DNA of 55,452 bases, taken from assembly GCA_937873715.1 (NCBI GenBank), contig CALMYJ010000007.1:1-55452 (forward strand), read 5' to 3'. The translations under genes and the position numbers were made by a program. This DNA is from an uncultured Chitinophagaceae bacterium (lineage in GTDB: Bacteria > Bacteroidota > Bacteroidia > Chitinophagales > Chitinophagaceae). Each line of letters opens with the position of its first letter. Within the stretch, counting starts at the first letter, position 1. Below the pieces are notes generated by a model. That model was not told the origin of the DNA and searched no databases. It was given only the letters and a program-made list of their open reading frames with translations. Positions 29,401-36,484 of this stretch are shown here, one piece after another.

Positions 29401-29597
29401 AAATTAAGATACGCAGCGCCAGGTTTTTTGTAATGGGCAACAACCTCCTGTTTTTCACCAAATACACCGGTATCGACCCCGAACTGGGCAGCCAGAATAT
29501 GGGGTCAAATGGCGGCACTACCAACCGGGGAATCGACGGGCCATATAAGTATCCAAGTATCAGAACGTATTCAACAGGTATTGATATTAGTTTTTAA
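26421..29597 (+). CDS. SusC/RagA-family TonB-linked outer-membrane glycan transporter
   Basis: SusC-type proteins import oligosaccharides across the outer membrane together with a SusD lid. From the ATG at 26421 there is a signal peptide ending GGGAYAQ. A carboxypeptidase-like regulatory domain (about 27-105, TITGTIKDEKDNPLVKATIR) follows. The TonB-box region holds the hallmark DDVVVIGYGTQ, then comes the plug (PLYVIDGV, SIDVLKDASAKSIYGAAAAGGVI) and a long barrel ending RTYSTGIDISF. At 1058 residues it is full length. An in-frame TTG six bases upstream is not needed as a start. SusD follows after 40 bases. The length and the split plug motif fit the SusC group rather than simple siderophore receptors. 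Confidence 0.96.
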   Translation: MLLPRSICVRLFFILLLLAGGGAYAQLRTITGTIKDEKDNPLVKATIRIKGEKEGVAASALGTFSISVPATTTVLVISCAEFITQEVNIAGKTEINIVLQPLIKRLDDVVVIGYGTQKVRDVTGSVGSVKGSEIKDLPVQNVAEAIQSRIAGIDVTKSTGEPGTSAQITIRGVSSLFQANPLYVIDGVVQRTNPVGGGAEAGNNINPKDIASIDVLKDASAKSIYGAAAAGGVIVITTKKGQGKPVINFSARYGITQPRVFQLLDTSQFFNQLDVNTFRRFINDDRKDTFANSNWVDAMFGNGIEENYNLSVSGSTPNINYYFSGAYNNQKGVYLNNNSNVYNIALNTDFKINDHIKIGEQISAYQRSTMPVDYGSDPTNSVLSPRVNPPFYTLPIISVFGDEPGTYGANVGGFNGVNPVAQILSKTRNITISNIQANVYAEVKLPAALTFRTTVGYSIYNEQGNSFNGSYVAGSESINNSILFKGFVSYKNLLNAFTLAHDKSYGKNNINAMVGYEQYKGLYNALFTSQTNVIPSSYAYFPTSATIDNIVPGGYDPFPLVKSYFGRLNYNYDEKYYASVSVRQDADYIRFGPGRQKGVFPAASVGWKVSEEEFFKKAFPKISFLKFRASIGVVGNSNIPVYKFLSGYGPYASDPRGNSTSNAANFSPGGPAYLTYTITNLANENIKWESTRETNFGIDAEAFDGKLFFTLEYYSKFTKDLLYNLPIPISSGFSNYFANIGSTRNTGVDLLLGYKGQVKAVNYTLTLTGSYNTNKVVDLVGTSQNPIRDGHNDYPPFGGQMFGIPLTHTAAGAPFGQFYGLKALGIYQTNEEAAASGHSVNGTVPRAGDLKYWDRNGDNIINRDDDTIIGNPYPKFIFGLNTKIQWKGFDLNMLWRGVAGVDVFNGVAPYAQGLFSNGNTTEQIFNASFFGTNGVTSQPRIGRLVVNSNGTSSFDHDTYGNYRNPSSYFVEDGSYIKLQNIQLGYTFSNKLLSKIKIRSARFFVMGNNLLFFTKYTGIDPELGSQNMGSNGGTTNRGIDGPYKYPSIRTYSTGIDISF

Positions 29598-29637
29598 TTC
29601 AACAGGAATGCAACAGTCTTTTTTAAAAATATTCAGG

Positions 29638-31584
29638 ATGTACAAAAAAGTTTTATTTACTGCAGTGATAGCCCTTGCCGTTACCGGGTGCAAAAAACCC
29701 GGAACAGTAACACAATTAGGCATGCAGGATACCCGTAGCTTTCCCACCACACTGGATGAGCTAACTTCCATTTCGGCCAATGCCTATGCCAACCTGCGTT
29801 CCGAAAATCTTTATGGCTGGAATGTGCTGATAGGTGCTTTTGCACCCAGCGAACATATTGCCGACGAAACCGGTCCGCTCAACAGGGTAGACCAGTTTGG
29901 CAATGCTCCTTACAATAATCCACCAATAAATGCTCAATGGATCGTTAATATCTGGAATGGCTATATGATTGGCGTAAGGGAAACCAACTCTACCCTGGAA
30001 GCCGCTGATTTTTTTGAAGCCAAACATGCCACTCCGGGGCTGGCACAGCAGGTGAATTATATCAGGGGCGAATCTTATTTTTTAAGGGCCTGGTACTATT
30101 TTCAGTTAGAGTGTTTTTTCGGTCAGAAATATATTGATATCAAACAACCAGCTACTGCCGATGCGGATATACTGGGTGTGCCGCTTTTTACCGAATTGCC
30201 CAAAACGCTTGAAGAGACCGCAAAGCCAAGAGCCACCGCCCGGGAAGTGTGGAATCAAATTACCAGCGATTTAAAAAAAGCATCCGACCTGCTGCAGGGC
30301 GTTAACTGGCCCGAAGCACAAAAAGGCCGTGCCAACGAATGGGCAGCAAAAGCTTTGCTGGGTAAGGCTTATGTATTTACGCAAAACTGGGATAGTGCCA
30401 AACTGTACCTCAAAGATGTAATTGATAATAGTGGTAAATCACTCATGCCATTCAGCCAGTACAGGCAGGCATTTAATGATAATGTAAGGGGTAATATACT
30501 TAATAACCATACCCGGCAGGAGTTTAACCAGGAGTCGTTATTTGAAATTAATGTTGATCGGGTGCCTGGTAACGGCGGCTATGGCATTTTCGGTAATTCG
30601 CCCAACCTGTACCTTACCACCAGCATGGGATTGTTTTGGTCGCCCAGTGGTTTTCGCAACGATGGCAGGCTGCCTTTCCGCATGGGCTACTCTACCCATT
30701 ATGTACACGATAAAAACCTGCTGCGTATGGGCTTTGATATCCCGGTAGATTCTATCACCGCTGCCACACTGGTGCCCAACCAGGATTATATCCCCAATGC
30801 CCCCGGTTATGTAAGCACCATCAACCTGCCCAGCGACTGGTACATGACGGAATCTAAAAAATTCAGAACTGATAAAACTGCCGACCCACGGTTATATGTA
30901 TGTGCACTTGAGCCCTACCTCGATACGGTTTATTTCTCTATCAGTCTTGCTCCTGGCGATAGAAAACTGAGGCCGGTATCAAAATGTGTAAACCTGCCAG
31001 TACCCGATTCGTATCACGGATGGAGTTTTAAAAAATACCAGACACTTGATGCCAGCCTGGATGAAGATGATGTGAACCGATCGGATGGTGCCAACTATTA
31101 CCTGCTGCGCCTCGCTGATATATACCTGCTTTATGCCGAAGCCTGTATGAATACCGGCGATGTAGTGAATGCAAGGGAATACATCAACAAGGTACACCGC
31201 AGGGCTTACAGCCAGCCGGTGAATGGCGTATCGCCATACGATTATGCAGCACTTAATTCCCGTACAGTGGCTGCCGTTAGTGATGTTAATCTTGCAACCA
31301 ATCCACTTGCCTTTGAACGATACAGCGAAATGTTTGCCGAAGGGCATTGGTGGTTTGATGTTGGTCGCTGGGGCAATAGCACCAATAGCGCAACGGCAGG
31401 TGGTATGTACAATGTAAATTTTGGAAAAAATGAGGCCGACTATTATGGCAACCTGCTGCCGCTCAATATACCGAGCCAGTGGCAAAGCCCTAAATCATAT
31501 ACTTACCCAATACCCCTTGCCGAAATAACGGCAAACCCTAAAATGGCAGCACAACCCAATGGTGGACAAAACCCGGGTTATTAA
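29638..31584 (+). CDS. SusD/RagB-family glycan-binding lipoprotein
   Basis: SusD proteins cap the SusC barrel on the cell surface and bind the incoming glycan. The ATG at 29638 gives a compact lipoprotein signal (MYKKVLFTAVIALAVTGC, lipid-modified C18); an ATG at 29608 would only lengthen the n-region. The family helices carry YIRGESYFLRAWYYFQLECFFG (about 139-160), followed by VPLFTELPKT and the TPR-like segment WAAKALLGKAYVFTQNWDSAK. The C-terminal part has YYLLRLADIYLLYAEACMNTGD and the typical FERYSEMFAEGHWWFDVGRWG. At 648 residues it is longer than SusD of the starch system, with an extended loop region near 290-470. It is co-transcribed with susC. Confidence 0.95.
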   Translation: MYKKVLFTAVIALAVTGCKKPGTVTQLGMQDTRSFPTTLDELTSISANAYANLRSENLYGWNVLIGAFAPSEHIADETGPLNRVDQFGNAPYNNPPINAQWIVNIWNGYMIGVRETNSTLEAADFFEAKHATPGLAQQVNYIRGESYFLRAWYYFQLECFFGQKYIDIKQPATADADILGVPLFTELPKTLEETAKPRATAREVWNQITSDLKKASDLLQGVNWPEAQKGRANEWAAKALLGKAYVFTQNWDSAKLYLKDVIDNSGKSLMPFSQYRQAFNDNVRGNILNNHTRQEFNQESLFEINVDRVPGNGGYGIFGNSPNLYLTTSMGLFWSPSGFRNDGRLPFRMGYSTHYVHDKNLLRMGFDIPVDSITAATLVPNQDYIPNAPGYVSTINLPSDWYMTESKKFRTDKTADPRLYVCALEPYLDTVYFSISLAPGDRKLRPVSKCVNLPVPDSYHGWSFKKYQTLDASLDEDDVNRSDGANYYLLRLADIYLLYAEACMNTGDVVNAREYINKVHRRAYSQPVNGVSPYDYAALNSRTVAAVSDVNLATNPLAFERYSEMFAEGHWWFDVGRWGNSTNSATAGGMYNVNFGKNEADYYGNLLPLNIPSQWQSPKSYTYPIPLAEITANPKMAAQPNGGQNPGY

Positions 31585-31620
31585 GAGGTCAACTGTTTGA
31601 AAACAACTAAATGGTATTGT

Positions 31621-32874
31621 ATGAAAAAAATTTGCTGTTATGCAGGAATTGTGCTGGTACTGGTGGCTTGTAAAAAAACGGGCACCCCGGGGCCATCACC
31701 CGATGTGTGGGATGGTATTATAAGACCGGCAGCACCGGTAACTGTAGCCAAAACGGCTACACAAAAAATATTTGTACACTACATGCCCTGGTTCGAAACA
31801 CCCCAGTCGCTGGTTTCCTGTTGTAACTGGGGTATACACTGGACGATGAACAGGGGCGCCACTTTTCCCAATACATTCGTTAGTGGCCAGCGCCGGATAG
31901 CCGCACATTATTACCCAATGATTGGCCCCTATGCTTCAAGTGATACTAACGTTATCGACTACCAGTTGCTGCTGATGAAGCTGAGTGGTATAGATGGCCT
32001 GATGATAGACTGGCCCGGCACCGGTACCAACCTGGGCGAAAGTATGGATTTACCCCTGAATGCAAGGAACACCAAAGCTATTGTAGACAGGCTCTCAAAA
32101 GTAGGCCTCAAGTATGCACTGGTGTACGAAGACCAGTATGTAAGCCGCTACACTGATAAAGCAGCCGCAGCAAAAAACGATATTAACTATGCCAGGGATA
32201 ATTATTTTAACGACCCTAATTATGAGCAGTACGAAGGTAAGCCGCTTTTTATGGTATTTGGCCCACAGGCTGTTACTACCGGTGCCGGATGGACGACCGT
32301 TTTTTCGGAACTGCCCGTAAAACCTGCTTTCTTCACCCTCTGGTACGAGCGGCATGAAGCTGCCGGTAACACCACGGGGGAATATGCCTGGATAGACCAG
32401 AGCCATACTACCCGGTTGAACAATTTTTATGCAGGCAGCTACAATCCCGGGGTTAAAATATCCTCTGTATACCCGGGGTTTAAAACATATTATACAGAAG
32501 GGGGGTGGCCCGGGCCTACATGGACTATTGCTGCCAACGGCACCAACACGTTTGTACAATTGCTCGACCTGGCGCTCAAGCAGTTTACACCTTACCTGCA
32601 ACTCAATACCTGGAACGATTACGGGGAGGGAACAATGCTGGAACCAACCAGCGAAGCCTCCGGCGGCTTTGGCTACAAGCTGCTAACAGCACTGCAGGAT
32701 AAGCTTGGTGTGGCAGGGCTTAACCAGGCCGACCTCGAAACTGTACAGCGGTATTATGAACTAAAGGTGGCCAATGCCGGTAATGCCGGAGTGATGAATA
32801 AACTAACACAAGTATACTATTACATGGTATCCCTGCAAATGGGTAAAGCCAGGGAACTACTTGCAACGATTTGA
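31621..32874 (+). CDS. Glycoside hydrolase family 71/99-like lipoprotein
   Basis: The fold is that of the GH71/GH99-like group, (beta/alpha)8 enzymes that include endo-alpha-mannosidases (GH99) and alpha-1,3-glucanases (GH71). A lipoprotein signal (MKKICCYAGIVLVLVAC, C17) uses the ATG at 31621; the longer in-frame TTG start is rejected. Signature segments are HYMPWFETP (53-61), GIDGLMIDWPGTG near 125-135, and WNDYGEGTMLEPT (331-343), where the acidic residues at the end of the barrel are expected to be catalytic in the family. A surface location is likely from the lipid anchor. It lies between SusD and GH97 in one operon. The substrate is uncertain: the group is poorly characterised, and the family label is safer than any named activity. 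Confidence 0.85.
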   Translation: MKKICCYAGIVLVLVACKKTGTPGPSPDVWDGIIRPAAPVTVAKTATQKIFVHYMPWFETPQSLVSCCNWGIHWTMNRGATFPNTFVSGQRRIAAHYYPMIGPYASSDTNVIDYQLLLMKLSGIDGLMIDWPGTGTNLGESMDLPLNARNTKAIVDRLSKVGLKYALVYEDQYVSRYTDKAAAAKNDINYARDNYFNDPNYEQYEGKPLFMVFGPQAVTTGAGWTTVFSELPVKPAFFTLWYERHEAAGNTTGEYAWIDQSHTTRLNNFYAGSYNPGVKISSVYPGFKTYYTEGGWPGPTWTIAANGTNTFVQLLDLALKQFTPYLQLNTWNDYGEGTMLEPTSEASGGFGYKLLTALQDKLGVAGLNQADLETVQRYYELKVANAGNAGVMNKLTQVYYYMVSLQMGKARELLATI

Positions 32875-32896
32875 TTATTGCTATTAATTATTGATT

Positions 32897-35032
32897 ATGC
32901 CATTTAGAAAAAACCTGTTTCTTTTTATTGCACTCATCACTGGTACGCCTGTAGTTGCCCACGATTTTACAAGCGGCATGAACAAGGTAAAGCTTACGTT
33001 TACCCTAAATGAAAAAGGCACCCCGGAGTATGCGGTGTATTTTGATGATAAGCCGGTAATTAAACCATCTGCACTGGGCATTAGTGTGGCTGGTACTGCA
33101 CAGCCTATGAACGAAGGTTTTGTATTACTGGCAACCGACAGCACTGCTGTAGATGAAACCTGGAAGCCGGTATGGGGCGAAGTAAGTAAAATACGCAACC
33201 ATTACAGCCAGTTAAATTTCAGGCTGCAGCATACAGCTACCGGCAGGCTGATGAATATTGTGTTCAGGATTTTTGAAGATGGTGTAGGCTTTCGCTACGA
33301 ATTTCCCAAACAGGCCGGGCTTAAGTATTTTATTATAACCGACGAACTCACTCATTTTAATCTTGCCGGCAATCATAAATCATTCTGGATACCCGGCGAT
33401 TTTGATACTAACGAATACCCCTATACTACCTCTCGTATCAGTGAAATTGATAACAGGAATATGGTGCAGGCCAGTACCGATATATGTGTACGTACGGTTA
33501 CCAATCATCACTCGGTGCAAACACCGCTGATGATGAAAAGCGACAATGGCCTTTACATTAATATACATGAGGCAGCGCAGGTAAATTACCCGGCCATGCA
33601 ATTGCATGTTAATAGCAGTAAATACCAGCTTAGTTCAAGCCTGGTGCCCGATGCTTATGGCAACAAAGCTTATGTACATGCACCTTTTCACACACCCTGG
33701 CGCACCATTATTGTAAGCGATAAAGCCCCTGCAATACTGGCTTCAAAAATGATATTGAATTTAAACGAGCCGAGTAAAATCACCGGCGACGTATCCTGGA
33801 TAACCCCCATGAAATTTGTGGGTGTATGGTGGGAGATGCAAACCGGTAAAGGGGGATGGAACTACGCCGACCTTGCCGATTCGTTCAACAGCAAAGGGAA
33901 ACTGATACCCAATGGCAGGCATTCAGCTAACACGGCCAATGTAAAACGCTATATAGATTTTGCTGCACGCAACGGTATACAGGGTGTACTGGTAGAGGGC
34001 TGGAATACCGGCTGGGAAGACTGGTTTGGCAACTGGAAAGAAAATGTATTTGATTTTGTAACACCCTATCCTGATTTTGATGTAAAAGCTATTTCAGAAT
34101 ATGCCCGGAAAAAAGGGGTGCAAATGATAATGCACAACGAAACATCCGGTTCGGCCACCAATTACGAAAGGCAGATGGATACCGCTTTTCGCTTCATGAA
34201 AAAATATGGATATAATGCTGTAAAGACTGGCTATGTGGGTAAGATAATTCCCCGTGGCGAATACCACGACGGGCAGTGGATGGTAAACCATTACCTGAGG
34301 GTGGCCGAAAAATCGGCCGAATACAAAATAATGGTAGATATGCATGAACCCATGCGGCCAACCGGCCTGCACCGCACTTACCCCAACTGGGTGGCCAGTG
34401 AAGCCGGCAGGGGCAACGAGTATAGCGCTTTCAGCAATGGTAATACCCCCGATCATGTAACGATACTGCCCTTTACCCGGCTAATGGGTGGGCCAATGGA
34501 TTATACGCCGGGTATTTTCAAACTTAAGGGCTATACCAGTAATCCTAAAAACAGGGTAAACTCTACCCTGGCACAGCAGCTTGCCTTGTATATAACTATG
34601 TACAGCCCCTTACAAATGGCGGCCGACCTGCCAGAAAATTACGAGGCCAGGCCCGATGCTTTTCAGTTTATAAAAGATGTGCCTGTAGACTGGGATGATA
34701 CTAAAGTGATTGCAGCCGAGCCAGGCGATTATATCGTGATGGCCCGTAAAGAAAAGGGAGGAGCCAACTGGTACATTGGTGCCGTTACAGATGAAAACAG
34801 CTTTGAAACAGATGTACCGCTGTCTTTTTTGGAAGACGGTATAAAATACGAGGCCATAATATATGGTGATGCACCAGATGCAAACTGGGATACTAACCCC
34901 GAAGCATATACTATTAAAAAAATGACAGTGGATAGTGGCAGTAGTTTAAAACTGAAGCTGGCAAAGGGTGGCGGAGCGGCTGTATCTATCATGCAGGCAG
35001 GTAGTGCAAAACTACTCAGCCGGAAAAAATAA
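32897..35032 (+). CDS. Glycoside hydrolase family 97, inverting (SusB-type) alpha-glucosidase-like
   Basis: GH97 enzymes are periplasmic alpha-glucosidases or alpha-galactosidases that depend on calcium. From the ATG at 32897 the signal peptide ends near VVAHDF. Three parts follow: an N-terminal beta-sandwich (about 25-290), the catalytic barrel (about 295-590) and a C-terminal beta domain (about 600-700). In the barrel, MIMHNETSGS (E415), VDMHEPMRPTG (E484) and ASEAGRGNEY (E502) correspond to the glutamates of SusB used for catalysis and calcium. The position where retaining members have an Asp nucleophile (VKVDF type) here reads VKTGYVG, as in inverting SusB. An inverting alpha-glucosidase acting on imported oligosaccharides is therefore the best call. 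It has no lipobox, so it should be soluble in the periplasm. Confidence 0.94.
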   Translation: MPFRKNLFLFIALITGTPVVAHDFTSGMNKVKLTFTLNEKGTPEYAVYFDDKPVIKPSALGISVAGTAQPMNEGFVLLATDSTAVDETWKPVWGEVSKIRNHYSQLNFRLQHTATGRLMNIVFRIFEDGVGFRYEFPKQAGLKYFIITDELTHFNLAGNHKSFWIPGDFDTNEYPYTTSRISEIDNRNMVQASTDICVRTVTNHHSVQTPLMMKSDNGLYINIHEAAQVNYPAMQLHVNSSKYQLSSSLVPDAYGNKAYVHAPFHTPWRTIIVSDKAPAILASKMILNLNEPSKITGDVSWITPMKFVGVWWEMQTGKGGWNYADLADSFNSKGKLIPNGRHSANTANVKRYIDFAARNGIQGVLVEGWNTGWEDWFGNWKENVFDFVTPYPDFDVKAISEYARKKGVQMIMHNETSGSATNYERQMDTAFRFMKKYGYNAVKTGYVGKIIPRGEYHDGQWMVNHYLRVAEKSAEYKIMVDMHEPMRPTGLHRTYPNWVASEAGRGNEYSAFSNGNTPDHVTILPFTRLMGGPMDYTPGIFKLKGYTSNPKNRVNSTLAQQLALYITMYSPLQMAADLPENYEARPDAFQFIKDVPVDWDDTKVIAAEPGDYIVMARKEKGGANWYIGAVTDENSFETDVPLSFLEDGIKYEAIIYGDAPDANWDTNPEAYTIKKMTVDSGSSLKLKLAKGGGAAVSIMQAGSAKLLSRKK

Positions 35033-35072
35033 TGTATCATATCTCAAACGCTTATACTTAAAAAAGAAAAAA

Positions 35073-36251
35073 ATGAAAAAAATGAAAAACACTGCATCTG
35101 TTATGATTGCCGGGTTGCTCATAGCATGTACTGCGATAGTGTCGTGCGGTAAAAAAAGCAATACCCCTTCCGGCCCTGCTGCACCCACCATTAGTTCCTT
35201 TTCGCCCACAACAGCAAGGGAGGGAGCTACTATTACCATTAATGGTGCAAACCTTACCGGTGCCACCGTGGTAAGCTTTGGCGGTGTTGCGGCTACTTCT
35301 TTTACAATTATTGATGGTACCCGTATAACAGCCGTGGTGGGCAATGGTGCCAGCGGCGCTGTATCTGTTACCACTTCAGGCGGTACTGGTACACTGGCGG
35401 GCTTTACTTTCGACTCCAGCCTGCCTCCTGTAAATGGGTACAACAGCTCCAACGAAGTAGAAGCATCAGCATTAATTGCTTACTGGCCATTTGATGGCAA
35501 TACTACAGAAGCAACGCATAGCGCAGCTCCTGTTCTGCAGAGTGCTGCGGCTACCCGTACTTTTGTGCCGGGTGTAATTGGTCAGGCCATCAGTTTTAAC
35601 AAGGGCTGGTTAACCTATGGCCCTGGTGCTACAGGTGTAGGCGCTGATAATACAACCTGGGGTAGCAATGATACCTTGCAATACGGTTTTACTTTAAGCC
35701 TTTGGGCACAGGTGCCTGATACAAGTACATTAACCCAGTTGTTCGGTCTTAGTTTTGCGCCTTTTCCTAACTGGTCTATCCTGGGTATCTCTTACCGCAA
35801 AGGCGGTGGTGTATTCGATTTTAATGGTATGCTGGGTAATGTGGATGGTGCCGGGCCTCATTTAAGTTATGCCAGTGCATTCAGCCCTGGGTTGTTCAAC
35901 GATTCACTCCCCTGGCTGTTTTTAGCGATGACTTATTCTCCTGCCGATGTTGGCAAGCCTGCTGAACTTAGGTACTATGCAAACGGTTCACTTAGAGCTA
36001 CTGTAGATTTAAGCACCATTGCAAATAAACCATTCCCAGACCCTGCTGCCGCATTGCTGATACTGGCACCAAATTATGTTAATATCGGCGCTTCGGGTGG
36101 TGCCGGCAATGTGCCTGGTGCTACACTTGCTGTAGAACCTTATATGAATGCTGATATAACCGGTAAAATAGATGATATACGCCTCTTCAAACGGCAATTG
36201 ACAGATACACAGATTGAATCTTTATTCCTGTTAGGTACACAGGGCAGATAA
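35073..36251 (+). CDS. TIG + LamG domain lipoprotein in the SusE/F position
   Basis: This is the last gene of the carbohydrate locus and probably a surface glycan-binding protein. The ATG at 35073 gives a lipoprotein signal (MKKMKNTASVMIAGLLIACT ... SC, with C25 the likely anchor). An IPT/TIG Ig-like domain (about 35-115: APTISSFSPTTAREGATITI) precedes a LamG/concanavalin-like domain (about 130-390: LIAYWPFDGN, YGFTLSLWAQVP, DDIRLFKRQLTDTQIESL). The second domain resembles the LamG part of the protein at 16520. A start at 34968 was rejected because it would overlap GH97 and hide the lipoprotein signal. Classical SusE/SusF have different domains, so this is a functional substitute by position only, and the sugar bound is unknown. 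Confidence 0.87.
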   Translation: MKKMKNTASVMIAGLLIACTAIVSCGKKSNTPSGPAAPTISSFSPTTAREGATITINGANLTGATVVSFGGVAATSFTIIDGTRITAVVGNGASGAVSVTTSGGTGTLAGFTFDSSLPPVNGYNSSNEVEASALIAYWPFDGNTTEATHSAAPVLQSAAATRTFVPGVIGQAISFNKGWLTYGPGATGVGADNTTWGSNDTLQYGFTLSLWAQVPDTSTLTQLFGLSFAPFPNWSILGISYRKGGGVFDFNGMLGNVDGAGPHLSYASAFSPGLFNDSLPWLFLAMTYSPADVGKPAELRYYANGSLRATVDLSTIANKPFPDPAAALLILAPNYVNIGASGGAGNVPGATLAVEPYMNADITGKIDDIRLFKRQLTDTQIESLFLLGTQGR

Positions 36252-36296
36252 ATATTGTAATGAATATTTTGGTTTTGGTATAAAAGTAAAGCATAA

Positions 36297-36329
36297 CCCT
36301 GTGCCGGTAGTAATTCAGCCGGTACAGGG
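36297..36329 (+). terminator. Terminator of the carbohydrate-locus operon
   Basis: An 11-bp stem (36297-36307 with 36319-36329, one G-T-type mismatch) has an 11-base loop. A weak T-rich tail (CTTTATCATTTT) follows. It lies 45 bases after the stop of the TIG-LamG gene. Confidence 0.6.
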
Positions 36330-36484
36330 GCTTTATCATTTTAATTGCTTTTAACTCTTTAAAGATTGCTTCATGAAACACCTTTTTTTCAACTGCCGAA
36401 AAATATTTACCTGGCTGCTATGTATGTAACACAGATGCAACTTCCGGGTATCGTATTGCCATAGATAAGAATACTTAACTGCTT

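Noticed and set aside
34968..35072. Earlier start of the TIG-LamG gene overlapping GH97
   Set aside because: It would place 35 Lys-rich residues before a good lipoprotein signal. The ATG at 35073 gives a normal signal peptide.
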